DNA from: Linum tenue
Lineage: Eukaryota; Streptophyta; Magnoliopsida; Malpighiales; Linaceae
Direction: 5' to 3'
DNA length: 64,000 nt
Assembly: GCA_946122785.1 (NCBI GenBank)
Contig: CAMGYJ010000008.1
Coordinates: 59,998,877 to 60,062,876, forward strand
Made by a program: the position numbers and the translations under genes. The notes under the pieces are model-generated. The model saw only the letters and a list, made by a program, of their open reading frames with translations, ran no database searches and had not been told where the DNA came from. Positions 32,399-42,860 of the stretch are shown piece by piece (the stretch's first letter is position 1; each line of letters opens with the position of its first letter).

Positions 32399-34793
32399 AC
32401 GGGCTGTAACACGGCCGTGTTCCTAGAACGTATTTAGTTAAACGAGGTGTTCGATGAAACTAGAAATAAAGGGTAATACGTTGGAACACGGGTTGAACAC
32501 AACTGTGTTGGCTAGACATGTTCGCCGAAGCGAGTTGTTTTGACGAAGCTAGAAATGAAGTGCAGGCTTGGACACGGATGAGGAACACGACCGTGTGGCG
32601 GGACCGTGTCCCATTTATTGCTCATTTTAAATAACGTGTTTACTCAAGCGAGCCATTTAAAAGAGTTTCAGAAACCCAAACTAACACGGCTGGACACACA
32701 CCCGTGTTCGGAGGTCGTGTCACGTGAAACATCGTTGTACGCTAAAGGACGAATTGAACGACGAAACATTTGGAGACAACACAGGTTGGAACCCGGTCGG
32801 GTCTCGTTCCCGTGTTGTACCTAATATAAGAAATTGTCAAAATATTCTGATGACTCATTTCATCAAAATTTCGTCCCAATCAATTTGGAAGGGTAGAGGA
32901 CGAAGGAGAGGAGCCCAGGGGAGATCCTTTAACGGTCGGAACATGAACTTTGCAATGAAGAATACAATGAGATAGTTGAAAAGAGGGGGAAGGTTAGTGG
33001 CTCGAGGTCGTGAGAGAGAGCCAGGGAGCTCCACGCCGGCAGCTAGGGCTGGAGCTAATGTCGACATCGTCACCGTTCAGGTGGGAGGACGCACAATAGT
33101 TAGGCCACGGGGATACTCTCCGAAACGGCGGGGAGTAAGTGTGGTTTGGAGTTGGGCTCCGATGTGTGGGCCGAGGAGGAACGATGAAGCTCGCGGTGAC
33201 GGACCTTTGACAAGGTCGATCAATGGGCTGTTGTTGCTCGAAGAGAAGGAGGGAGGAGCTGGCAATGACGATCGGGAATCAGAAGACCGTGATGGACGAC
33301 GACAATCAGGCGTGGTGGTCTACAACAGATTCGAGGTACGATTTTTCCTTGCGTTATGTTGGAGTGGGATGGCTTGTTTTCATAAATTCGATGATTAGTC
33401 AGGGGTGGTTGGGTCCTTTTGGATACTTGATCGGTTTTGGTAAGATTTGGGATGTTTAGATGCCGACAAGTAGTTTACCATGTCGGGTGTGAGTTCATAA
33501 TTAGAAAAGGTTTGTGTATTGAATTTAAAATAAGCCAAGTGAATTAAAATGTCAAGTTTGATAGTGAGAAGGGGTCGTTGGACAGAATTGTATATTGGTG
33601 AAAGTTTGGTGCCGAATGATTAAGGCTAAGGAAATTTGGGTACCATTTGGTAATTTGCCATTTAGGGGAAAACATGTAATTTTCCATAATTTCGTGGGGA
33701 ATCCTAGGAAAGGATAAATTGAGAAACTTGGTATCGGAGATAACTAAATTGGAAGTCGTTTGGTTAACTAGGCTGGTAGGAAGGAGGATTAAGTTTTTGC
33801 CTAAAATACTTAATACGGAATGGTGCAAAATGAGGAGAAACATAAGGAGATTGACCATACTATTCTGGAATTTGGAGTGGACCAACCGACTGTAATGAAG
33901 GAACGCCTTTTCGAGGTGAGTGTAAAGGGGGTTAAAATCTCCATCGAGGTCTTTTAGTTTATACTTTTACTTATAGTAGTTTCGTTAATTTTTGAGTTGT
34001 GCGTGATTATGTGTGTGAGGTATCCCACCACCTAATTAAGGTGGAGGCACGCGTGGTGCTATATTTTTTAATGTATGCTTGTAATAAGATGAACCCCGGG
34101 TGGTTGGGCCACTAGTGGACGCGGTAGATGGTCGAATCACTTCTGGACGACGATACGTAACGCAGTAGTAGACCGGTCATGGACTAGACGGTGATACGCA
34201 ACGCAATACCATTGCCTTGAGGATAGGGACACCGGACGTCGATACATAACGCGGTGAACCCTAGTAATGAGTATATAAATTAAGATAGAAGTAGAGAACT
34301 TATATAAGTTATTAAGGATTAAAGCATTAAGGATGAATGCGTGAACGACTTCCATATAATAGGAAGTAATTTCTAATAATGTGTTGGTAAGTTTTGCTTA
34401 GGCCTTACCTTAGGAAGTTACTACGAGACTAACCATTTCTCACTCAACAGGTGGAGGAAGGCTTAGCCGTGGTGTGTCCCAAGAAGAAGCAAGGCGAGGC
34501 GAGTAGCCGTACCAGCATTGATGAGAAGTCAAGGAGCTCACGAGGAGTCAGAGCTAGAATAGGTTAATTACTTTGTTGCATGGTTAGGAGTATAAACCAG
34601 AGATTCTGGGTTAAGTTGTTTTAAGTATTTGGATTGTGATTGCCCAAGTGTTAGGGATTTTTGTTGTAAATTCCTGAACAGTGTCATTTGACGGTTATTG
34701 AGTAAACCATTAAATTTGGTTTGGGTTTCTCCGGATTAGTCAGTTTTTGGTTTAAATTATGGTTTGGTTTTTGATAAAGGTCGGGTTGTTTCA
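32399..34793 (+). repeat. E1 3' LTR, second part
   Basis: Continues the E1 LTR after E2. ACGGG (32399-32403) is the right TSD. CACGGCCGTGTT-like words occur at 32410-32720. A GC-rich stretch (about 32880-33330) is probably leader, and its 140-codon open frame at 32976-33398 has no domain. The part from 33830 matches the 5' LTR, and the end is GGTTGTTTCA. Confidence 0.7.
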
Positions 34794-35600
34794 AAATTCA
34801 TAGGCTTATAGGAATTATAAAACAGTCGGTTAGAGGCGGGCCCATCGGAGGAAGATTTGGAGGGAGAGTGTGGGTAGTGTGAGAGATAGGTACATTGATG
34901 ACACTTGAAATGTTATATTTTTTCCTAACCTCTTATTAGCTAAATCTTTTATCGTGTGTTGTATCTTTAGTTATTTTTACGAGGATTTAGATAATAATTT
35001 TTCTCAATGTGTGCGCATAATAATCATCGTGTTTCACAACAAAGAAATTTGGTAACCTTTTTCCGTATTCCACCTGCAAATTCTCTTTTCCTTTTTAGCC
35101 TTTTTTCTTTGGCAAACACAAAATTCATTTCACAACCATCCAAATTTCAATTTTCTCAAGTCACTATCATTCCTCCATTCATTCGGGATTATTGTCTGAG
35201 TTGGGTTGTCACAGTCTATCCTCTACAAACAATTCTAAATAATAAAGCTTCATTCTTGGATAAAAATTCATCAAACTGTATGTTGACCACCAACTAAGTC
35301 ATGTAAGGTGTTTTTTAGAATTCTATGTGAGAACTCAATTGTGTGATGCAACGAGGATGCTCGTATGTTTGTAGTTCTAATGATGATGGGTAGTATATAT
35401 AGAAAGAGGAACATTACATTTGTTACCACTACCTTTTTGGATTATTCATTATTGAACTAATATTGGATGATAATGGGAAGTGGAGGTAGAGTGCCCACAT
35501 AGCTGACATTTTGTGATGATACTATTCATAATAGGTTAATCGTGATGTAGTACTATAGTTGTATAGGTTGGTTGTGTATGACTACAAACCAAATGTTAAT
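34794..35600. other. Intergenic, no recognised feature
   Basis: AT-rich. A 96-codon frame at 35007-35297 has no domain and an atypical composition. Nothing else is recognisable. Confidence 0.45.
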
Positions 35601-35609
35601 TTACCAAAC

Positions 35610-36002
35610 ATGTGAATAGTTCGCTCTTTGACCTCCTTCAACTATATGTTAGTATTGTGTCGTTGTTATGTCAAAAAAGAAAAGTACATCCCGAAGATAG
35701 AATACTTCTATTACGAAAGTTGCACCTCATAGCAATAAAGAAAAAGTCAAGCTTCCGACCACTCGACATTTGTTTTAGTTCCTTATGGTTTGATTAGTGT
35801 TAGATAAGGAAGTCGTAAAGCATTTTCATGAGTTCATAAGGATCTATAATGGTATTTTCGCCTTTAGTTCTATGGATGACAATAATGGTGTCTTCGTAAA
35901 GCATTTTCATGAGTTCATAAAGATCTATAATGGTATCGCCGCTATTAATTTTATGGGGGACAAATTTACGACCGCTTGGACAGTCTGCTACCACCAGAAT
36001 GT
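35610..36002 (+). pseudogene. Helitron helicase-like fragment, left part
   Basis: KHFHEFIRIYNGIFAFSSM and, 78 bp later, KHFHEFIKIYNGI followed by FMGDKFTTAW resemble the block before the Rep domain of plant Helitron proteins (typically ...YNSIFAFTSMGG...). The block is partly duplicated in tandem. The fragment is cut by the MULE at 36003 and resumes at 40490. The ACCAGAATGT at 35993-36002 is the MULE TSD. Confidence 0.55.
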
Positions 36003-36534
36003 GGGTTAAATGCATCACTTGCCACTTAAGTATGGTGTATGTTGCGCACTAACCACTTAGTTTGTTTTTGTTGCAACTAAACCACAGAAGTCAAATTACG
36101 GTGGCAAATAAACCATAGAAATAGAATTTTGGTTGCACCGTTGCAATTTCCGTCCACAAACTTAACAGAGTGTACCAAACAAGAATTAATGTGCTATCAT
36201 TTTGGAGAAAATAAAACTCATATGATTGTTTTGCATAAATAACAAACTTATATGACCATTTTGAATAATTATCATTTCTCCCCTTTCCTTGTTTCTCCTT
36301 CCTTCATAACTTGATCACCGCCCTCTCCCCTTCATAAGCTGCATCTTCCCAGTTCCCCTTCCACTAAGCTCGTATCCGAGTTTAAAATCCTGAAATCGCA
36401 ATCTCAACTTCACTCCATATTTCCCACCATTGTTTTTCAAATTTTCAACCCTGGTTTGCATTCTGCTCGCTTTTATGTTTCATGTTGGATGCGGATGTCT
36501 GGCCTCCCACCACTATGGTTCTCGAGATTCTAGT

Positions 36535-36879
36535 TGTTAGAAACAAAGTTTCTAACAGGTTTGATAATTGGGGATTTAGGGATTTGAATAATAGAATTAG
36601 GGATTAAGAAGTAGAATTTGGGGAAGAATAGAACAGAATCGGCCTAGGCCTTTAGAGGGATTGAGATCGAGAATTGAGAAGATAGGGATATTAGGGTTTA
36701 GGAGATTCTTTGATAATTCTTTATTTTCTGCCTATGACGTAAACACAAATTACATATATATAGGGAAAGACTGGAATAAACCTGATAAATAACCTAATAC
36801 GACTTGAATACTACTAACCCTAATAATGATTATCCTAACGTAGTAATAATAATAAACACGAAAAAACGTGTTTCTAACA
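36535..36879 (-). repeat. 3' LTR of the compact LTR element
   Basis: TGTTAGAAAC...GTTTCTAACA. The first and last ten bases are exact reverse complements. Nearly identical to 39224-39569. Confidence 0.9.
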
Positions 36880-38626
36880 TCCCTTCCCCCTTGAGACCAA
36901 CCTTGCCCTCAAGGTTGATTGATTTGACCCACTTTTCCACCTCTCTTGTGCGATCAGTGCGTTGACTGCTTCGTATCTTGCGCTTCCTCTTTTTCCAATT
37001 GCGTTGAAGCGACAACTTCAATTCTTTGTTCCAACTAGCACATAGTCCCATTAAGTACTCCCACCCTCCCATCTTCTGAAAATGAGTACTGTTTATGTTA
37101 CCCACCAACTGTAGCTCTTCAATCTTACTTCCCTGCAACCCTTCACATTCCAAGGACAATTCCTTGGATTCTTCCAGCAAGGCTCCCATAGAAGTTTCCT
37201 TCCCCACTATCTTCATTTCAAGCTTCGAATCAACCACTTCCGTCACGGCTACCCCAAATATTTCACCAATTAAACCAGTCCTTATTACCCGAATATTAGG
37301 CCTTGTAGCAAGGCTAAGCTCCCTGGCATTTCTTTCCCATCTCCTCACTCTTGACCAAGCCATGCATCCACCAGCATAAGCAGACACCTCATGTTTATCG
37401 ATCATTAGTTGTGGGGTGGAAATGGAGCGCTCCACAAAGGTTTCCACAACGACGAACGGGGCGGCAGCTACTTGTGCAACAACTACAATGACGGAGACAT
37501 CCCACGGCGAGCGTGCCTCTGCCTCAGCATCTTGAAACTCGATAAAGCTCGACTTCGTAGTGGCCACATGAGTGGCAGAAATCTTGTTCTCTTCAGCTAC
37601 AGCATGCGATGGTGTTACTATGACAGAGACGAGTGTTGGTGTTGACAATGACCATAACTGATCCATAATTTTGGCGTTCACATCCGTCCCTCCAGATATC
37701 CTAACTCCATCACGGTGCCCTTCCAACGCCATTCCACTAGGGACCAACCATAATGATTTCGATGTAGTAGCCAATGACCAACTGTCCTGACCATGAACGC
37801 CATCCCCACTAACCATGGGATGACTTGGCTGCAGCTCGATCTTTTTCTTCCTGGACCTCCTGCTCGCAACGCGGCCACACGTTACTTTCCTCTCTTGAAT
37901 GGCAGCTTGACAGAGGTGGCCACGAGAGTGCTCAAAGATCTCTTGAGGCCTATTTGTCAAGACATCAACTTCCTCAATAAATAGAACTAAGGGTTCATCT
38001 ACCATGGTTTTCTCGAAAAGGTCTCTGATATGAGCAAACCCATTACCAACTAAGGGTTTAGCAATTTCACATCCCTCCATTTTGTCAAACATAACACCTG
38101 CTATAGTCTTGCAAGCTAGAGTCTTCCCACATCCTGGAAGTCCCTTCCAGAGCATCCCATGTGGAGACTTGATGCTTATTTTATTGTCAAGCTCATCAGC
38201 TACTCCCTTCATCCTTGCAACGTCAACAATGACTCCCTTGGAATTATCAACACCAGCTTCAGCTCTAGGGATGGGAAAGTCAATTCCCGGCCACAAATCC
38301 TCAACTTCAGTGCGGCCGGACAGTTCTCCTAGTGACGGCGGCGGCCACGGGGGCATTGTGGTGATTGACCACACCCTCCAGATGCCTAACGGCACGACCG
38401 CAACTCGCTTTTCTTCTTTCTCCGATGGCTGATTCAGCTTGCCTTCTTTCAGTGGGTGTGGTTGTTTGCTAGGGATGAAGTGGAAGAACGAGCCGCTCGG
38501 AGAGGATGGGAAGGACGTTACCTTCTCTTCGGCTGTAACAAATTGGGCAGCCGGATGGGGAAGAACTGGCAGCATCACGATCGTCGTGGTGATCATCTGG
38601 TTGTCTACTCCGATCATCTCGCTCAC
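36830..38626 (-). CDS. 598-aa ORF with captured FtsH/FtsHi-like AAA-ATPase segment
   Basis: Residues about 109-247 resemble the AAA module of plastid FtsH-type proteins, most like the FtsHi (protease-inactive) group. DLWPGIDF leads into a SPHGMLWKGLPGCGKT stretch, where GLPGCGKT (162-169) is Walker A. LVLFIEEVDVL (213-223) is a Walker B strand with Glu for the usual first Asp, followed by NRPQEIFEHS and AAIQERK. Compared with the family, segments of the module are deleted, and the second half and any zinc protease domain are absent, so activity is unlikely. Residues 1-108 and 250-598 are not recognised. The C-terminus is basic (NWKKRKRKIR) and the stop lies inside the 3' LTR. Capture of a host fragment by a retroelement, as in maize Bs1, is the inferred origin. 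Confidence 0.65.
   Translation of the reverse strand: MSEMIGVDNQMITTTIVMLPVLPHPAAQFVTAEEKVTSFPSSPSGSFFHFIPSKQPHPLKEGKLNQPSEKEEKRVAVVPLGIWRVWSITTMPPWPPPSLGELSGRTEVEDLWPGIDFPIPRAEAGVDNSKGVIVDVARMKGVADELDNKISIKSPHGMLWKGLPGCGKTLACKTIAGVMFDKMEGCEIAKPLVGNGFAHIRDLFEKTMVDEPLVLFIEEVDVLTNRPQEIFEHSRGHLCQAAIQERKVTCGRVASRRSRKKKIELQPSHPMVSGDGVHGQDSWSLATTSKSLWLVPSGMALEGHRDGVRISGGTDVNAKIMDQLWSLSTPTLVSVIVTPSHAVAEENKISATHVATTKSSFIEFQDAEAEARSPWDVSVIVVVAQVAAAPFVVVETFVERSISTPQLMIDKHEVSAYAGGCMAWSRVRRWERNARELSLATRPNIRVIRTGLIGEIFGVAVTEVVDSKLEMKIVGKETSMGALLEESKELSLECEGLQGSKIEELQLVGNINSTHFQKMGGWEYLMGLCASWNKELKLSLQRNWKKRKRKIRSSQRTDRTREVEKWVKSINLEGKVGLKGEGMLETRFFVFIIITTLG
36880..36893 (-). other. Polypurine tract of the compact LTR element
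   Basis: The minus strand reads AAGGGGGAAGGGA directly before TGTTAGAAAC of the 3' LTR. Confidence 0.75.
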
Positions 38627-38920
38627 CTACCCCTTCTGGTCAGTCTCCTGAGCGGGGTCCTCACGGTTCGGCGGCGGTGGCTGCTTTCCAGCTGCGCCGT
38701 CATCCGCGACATCTCCTTTCTCCCTTGCGACGGACAGCAAAGACGGGGATTTGACCGCCCTTGTAGCGTCGGGTCTTGCTCCTGAGTTTTCTTCCTTGTT
38801 CAACGTCGGCTGCCTGGACGTCTTGGGTGGCTGTTCAGAAGTCGCAAGCAGTTTAGAGGGTGAACCCGCAGCGGACAGCAGAGAACCTGTCGGCGTCTGC
38901 TCCCCGCCCGCGCGACTTCC

Positions 38921-39145
38921 TTAAGCGTCATCGTCCGTGGCACTATTCACAGCTGGCTGCCCGCCGGTCTCGTCGGAATCGCCAGCCTTTATGGTTGGCG
39001 GCTGCCTCTCCGTCGCGTCATCACCTCCACCCTTCGCGTCTGCCGTCCCGTGACGCAACGCGTACGATTTCCAGAACTCCACAATCTGCCATAGCCTTTC
39101 CTGATTTTGAGCCCACGTCAACTCTGGTATTTCGGTTGAACTCAT
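38921..39145 (-). CDS. Short N-terminal frame of the compact LTR element
   Basis: 74 codons starting 64 nt after the PBS: MSSTEIPELTWAQNQERLWQ, then a segment rich in Gly, Asp and Thr. Its place suggests the start of a gag-like product. It stops at 38921, and the next long frame begins at 38626 in another phase, so a frameshift or stop may split what was one protein. No zinc knuckle was seen. The gag call rests on position only. Confidence 0.45.
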   Translation of the reverse strand: MSSTEIPELTWAQNQERLWQIVEFWKSYALRHGTADAKGGGDDATERQPPTIKAGDSDETGGQPAVNSATDDDA

Positions 39146-39208
39146 CTGTATTTGATTGGTAGGAAGCTGTCCCTGAGAGAGTTATGATGAACTCGCCTTT
39201 CGGAACCA

Positions 39209-39221
39209 GGCTCTGATACCA
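39209..39221 (-). other. Primer binding site (initiator-Met tRNA)
   Basis: The minus strand reads TGGTATCAGAGCC two bases after the LTR end, the canonical plant iMet-primed site. Confidence 0.9.
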
Positions 39222-39223
39222 GA

Positions 39224-39569
39224 TGTTAGAAACAAAGTTTCTAACAGGTTTGATAATTGGGGATTTAGGGATTTGAAGAATAGAATTAGGGATTAAGAAG
39301 TAGAATTTGGGAAAGAATAGAACAGAATCGGCCTAGGCCTTTAGAGGGATTGAGATCGAGAATTGAGAAGATAGGGAGATTAGGGTTTAGGAGATTCTTT
39401 GATAATTCTTTCTTTTCTACCTATGACGTAAACACAAATTACATATATATAGGGAAAGACTGGAATAAACCTGATAAATAACCTAATACGACTTGAATAC
39501 TACTAACCCTAATAATGATTATCCTAATCATAGTAATAATAATAAACACGAAAAAACGTGTTTCTAACA
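39224..39569 (-). repeat. 5' LTR of the compact LTR element
   Basis: Partner of the LTR at 36535-36879, with the same ten-base inverted ends. On the minus strand it is followed by the PBS and the interior. Confidence 0.9.
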
Positions 39570-39814
39570 CTAGTTACCGCTCGAATCCATGGGACCAGAA
39601 ACAAATTCCTTTGTTTCCCTCTCTATGATATCTTCATCCTCTTAATATGTGGTGACTGGTGAAGGAGAGATTGGGGTTTGCACAGCTGTGGAGTCTTCGA
39701 ATAACCACCAAATCAATAGATTGGATTATACTCCTCAAAACATTTGGGCATCAGTTTTAGGTGAAATTAACATTTGAGCTTAAATTGTAAGCAGAGCAGA
39801 GATAAGAAATTGAG

Positions 39815-39892
39815 GAAGAAGAAGAAGAAGAAGAAGAAGAAGAAGAAGAAGAAGAAGAAGAAGAAGAAGAAGAAGAAGAAGAAGAAGAAGAA
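39815..39892 (+). repeat. (GAA)26 microsatellite
   Basis: An uninterrupted run of 26 GAA units inside the MULE. Likely length-polymorphic. The reverse strand is a pure TTC tract. Confidence 0.95.
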
Positions 39893-40489
39893 AGCTATAG
39901 ATCCCCCAATCTATTTATGGGCAAAAAGATAAAAGATTAAGGTTGTTTAAGGCCAAAATATAACTCCTTTCTAGCAAGGAGAAATTAAGAAGATGTCTTA
40001 GATTTGAGGTGTGAAGATCACCGTAAACAGCTTACAAATTGGAGGAGGGGGAGAGAGATGGAGAGGGAAATGTAAAAGAAAGAAAGAAGGGAGGAATCTG
40101 TTGAGCTTCTCTCGTGAGCCGGTATAGAATGAGAGTGATGGACGACGAATCCATTAGAGAAAAGGTTTGGCAGAGAGAAAGAGAGCCCAGGGCAGGGTAG
40201 CAAAAGCAGAAGAGGAAAGCAGAATTATTAAAAATGGTCATATATATTTGGCATTGTGCAAAATAATTATAGAGATTTTATTTTCTTCAAAATAGTAGCA
40301 CAATAATTTCTCTTTGGTACCTTCTGTTAAGTTTGTGGACGGAAATTGCAACGATGCAACTAGAGTTCTATTTCTATGTTTTATTTGCAACCGTAGTTCG
40401 ACTTATGTGGTTTAGTTGCAACAAAAATAAATTAAGTGGTTAGTGCGCAACATACACCATACTTAAGTGGCAAGTGATACATTTAACCC

Positions 40490-40800
40490 ACCAGAATGTT
40501 CAACTTCTAAGTTTGCTTAGGTATACATTTATCAGATTGAGAAATCATTTTAAAATGGACTCAATTTGATCACTTCATATGTTAATTTGGATCCACAATG
40601 TGAACTTACTGACGTTGGAGGAAATTTTTGAAGCTTACGAAATTTATCCCAAACATTTAGATGAAAGAAAAATAATCAACGAAAGATTGTGTACAACTTA
40701 TAAAGTTGAAAACTATTCACCGATCAAAAATCAAATGATCGTTAATATAATATTTACAACCGGTAATGAAATCGTGACTATTATCATTTGACATTATTGT
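40490..40800 (+). pseudogene. Helitron helicase-like fragment, right part
   Basis: Continues the left part. SKFA, a stop, then VYIYQIEKSF corresponds to the PKFAQLYIYDTENE-type motif of Helitron helicase-like domains. After this, LNLITSYVNLDP is still open, then stops accumulate. The first ten bases are the right TSD of the MULE. Confidence 0.5.
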
Positions 40801-41399
40801 TCATCCTCCAAAAATCCAAACTAAATGTTGTGGCCCTCTTATTACACTAAACTTGAATAATAGTCTGTCATTTATAATAAAACAGCGCCACAACACCACT
40901 AAAAATAATATGACAAGTTTTCACCCAAAAAAAGGCAAGTAATGAAAAACAAAACAAACAAACGAAATATGTTGCACTAGCATTGGGCCCGGCCCGTTGG
41001 CCGGTGGAGTACAAAACCCATGTGTATATTGTTGTACTATATTGGCCGCTGGAGTAAAAAATACTCGAGCAACATGAATTCTTAACTTTAACCATTTCAT
41101 TAGTAAGCATTGGTCATAAGATCCAAGATCCATCTCTATTACGCATTATGTTGAAAGGTAATTGTCATGAGTCTTTATTAATATGAAAGTTAGCATAACT
41201 TGATAACTCATGGAAAGCAATAAGGCTATTGCAACATCATAGTCACTGGCATTTGAAATCGCTTATGTCCAAAAGTAACACACAGACTACCTGCTGGCAA
41301 GAAAAACTGGAAATTTATCTTGGAGGTGTGACAAACTCATGGACAGTAAACTGGTGATGTAATCAACCAAACAGATTCAAGCTATTTCCAACTTCAAAG
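40801..41399. other. Intergenic, unassigned
   Basis: Short minus-strand frames (40868-41133) show no family match. This may be further decayed Helitron sequence, but I cannot support it. Confidence 0.35.
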
Positions 41400-41810
41400 T
41401 CTATTGTCTTTGGAAAATGATAAACCTACAATCTAAATGTTCAAAAATTTTAAAAACCAAAAGCATCGAGAAATAGCCCATACATGAGCAACATAATACT
41501 AACCATAAGGTTTGCAAATTTGGCATAACATACACGCAATGACCATCATTTATAGCATGATCCACCTTATCACTCAAAGAAATAAAACTAAACAAATTGT
41601 TATACTAACAAATATATTGTCTTAAATGCCAACAAAAATAGAATCGGACTCTAACAACGTCTTGAAAAAATCTGATGTAGTGCGTTGCTCAAGAAGTTTA
41701 ACTTTCCCACCCTCACAACATAAAGTGAATTGGGGTATACATCTTCCCTAGTTAGCCACGTGCTTTCACATCTCCAAAAAACAGCACCACGGTATTGCCA
41801 TAACCAATCA
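41400..41810 (-). pseudogene. Helitron helicase-like fragment, minus strand
   Basis: On the minus strand LCCEGGKVKLLEQRTT followed by SDFFKTLLES (about 41640-41720) corresponds to the CC-NGKV-LP...LLK...LL block of plant Helitron proteins. FSFISLSDKVDHAINDGHC (about 41530-41590) corresponds to the FAFTSMGGKID-SIN-GRGP motif that follows it. Upstream, QYRGAVFWRCE (about 41770-41800) resembles the C-YCGA-FW-E element. Frames shift between blocks. It lies opposite in strand to the Helitron fragment split by the MULE. Confidence 0.65.
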
Positions 41811-42580
41811 GGAGTGTCAATCGATAATTCTTATACTATGGAATAATTGTAATACATATATATGTATTAAGTGCATTCTCATGTATCCAAACTAACAAAA
41901 CATAATCAAATCCAGATCAGTTACCGCATCGATAAATGCTTTGGGAATTCCAAATTTCATTCGTTTTTCACAAATATAAATCATCCTTGTAGCTCGGTTA
42001 CGCTTAGCCTGGCCTTCCAACGAATATCATATGCTGTATAATAATAGAAACAGTCGATATGCCGCAAATAAAGTGAGAGAAAGTTGAAAAATAAGCAAAT
42101 CACTCTTTCTTTCATACAATAAATGGAAGAATGGAATGAGTTGTAAGGGAAGAGAGTGGAGGAAGCTAAGGGGTTATTGACTACAGAACTCTTACTACCC
42201 CACTACTTGCAGAAATTTTTTATCACAGATAACAACAACCACCACATCTCTCTAAAGAGGATCAAAGTCCAGAAGCCCTGGAAGGAAAATCAAACATAGA
42301 AGATCAAATAAATTATCCATTATAGAAAAAGGATTTAAGTTTCTAAAAACCAATTTAACCAAAAATTCCATCTAACAGATACCAAATAAAGGAGTAAATA
42401 ATCTGAGTGACAAAAAAGCTTGCAAACAACCAATAAGCATGCAAAACATAATCATGATAGCTGGAGCATCTTTCTGTAAGCAATTCCCAGAAAAACACTA
42501 AGAACAAAAGAAGAAATGTAATTAAAAAAATCATAAAAAGTAAATTGAAAAAAGAAACTATTTAAAATCTAAAACTACAC
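41811..42580. other. AT-rich DNA with one exon-like patch
   Basis: On the minus strand TTATTATACAG (ending near 42037) looks like a splice acceptor and is followed by an open stretch, DIRWKARLSVTELQG and a stop (about 41975-42030). No matching donor exon was found, so no gene is called. Confidence 0.2.
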
Positions 42581-42582
42581 CG

Positions 42583-42860
42583 CTTTTGCTCATCACAAAC
42601 TGATTTTGCTTCGTTACATATATCACGCTCAGAAGGTAGAACCAATTCAATAAAAATAATATGCCATCTCATGTCATGATTTGCTGATCACAAACTGCTT
42701 TTCATTCATTACGTATATCATGCTTTGAAGTTACAACTAATCCAGTATAAGTAATATGTCATCTCAATTCATGCTTTTGCTCATCACGAACTGCACTACT
42801 TTAAAACTTATATCATGCTTAGAAGCTAGAACTAATGAAGTGCAAATCATGAAAGGAAAC
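42583..42860. repeat. Three degenerate tandem repeats, period about 95 bp
   Basis: Units start near 42583, 42679 and 42774 with TTGCT(C/G)ATCAC(A/G)AACTG. Each contains an ATATATCA(C/T)GCT segment and ends with an ATG(C/T)CATCTCA-like segment. Confidence 0.6.

Larger units (their letters stand above)
13860..34793 (+). mobile_element. E1: plus-strand LTR element, non-coding or highly decayed, hosting nested insertions
   Basis: A 5' LTR copy (13860-14892) and a 3' LTR (19594-19702 plus 32399-34793) share long similar blocks, for example GGAGTGGACCAACCG, TCACTTATAGTAGTTTCG and AAGGTGGAGGCACG. Both end GTTGTTTCA. A PBS-like site follows the 5' LTR, and a polypurine tract preceded by TTTCGAGGACGAAATTG precedes the 3' LTR. 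That motif and CACGGCCGTGTT words in the LTR are typical of Tekay/Del-type gypsy elements. The roughly 3.3 kb of internal DNA (without the solo LTR) shows no gag or pol. It may be a LARD-like non-autonomous element or a very degraded one. Host to a solo LTR and to E2. Confidence 0.7.
36535..39569 (-). mobile_element. Compact LTR retrotransposon carrying an FtsH-like AAA segment
   Basis: 3035 bp with LTRs of 345 bp (36535-36879) and 346 bp (39224-39569). They begin TGTTAGAAAC and end GTTTCTAACA, differ at only a handful of positions and are flanked by a perfect CTAGT TSD (36530-36534 and 39570-39574). PBS TGGTATCAGAGCC (39209-39221) matches plant initiator-Met tRNA, and a purine tract precedes the 3' LTR. 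No protease, RT, RNase H or integrase is present, so it is non-autonomous. The roughly 2.3-kb interior codes for a short N-terminal frame and a 598-codon frame with a AAA-ATPase-like block. Near-identical LTRs indicate recent insertion. Confidence 0.9.
36003..40489. mobile_element. MULE with intact 10-bp TSD, disrupted by an LTR element
   Basis: Terminal inverted repeats of about 250 bp: left GGGTTAAATGCATCACTTGCC, right reverse-complemented GGGTTAAATGTATCACTTGCC. A perfect TSD, ACCAGAATGT, lies at 35993-36002 and 40490-40499. Without the nested LTR element (36535-39569) the MULE is about 1.45 kb. Its own interior (about 36256-36534 and 39575-40231) is non-coding: CT-rich leader-like sequence on the left and a long GAA run on the right. 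No transposase is present, so it is non-autonomous and possibly a Pack-MULE. It is inserted in a Helitron remnant. Confidence 0.9.

Noticed and set aside
32976..33398. 140-codon plus-strand ORF
   Set aside because: It lies in the GC-rich leader part of the E1 3' LTR and has no domain. Arg/Gly-rich composition is expected from the base bias.
41931..42037. Exon with acceptor and KRMKFGIPKAFID-like reading
   Set aside because: Each frame from the acceptor meets a stop or lacks a donor, and no companion exon was found, so no gene is called.
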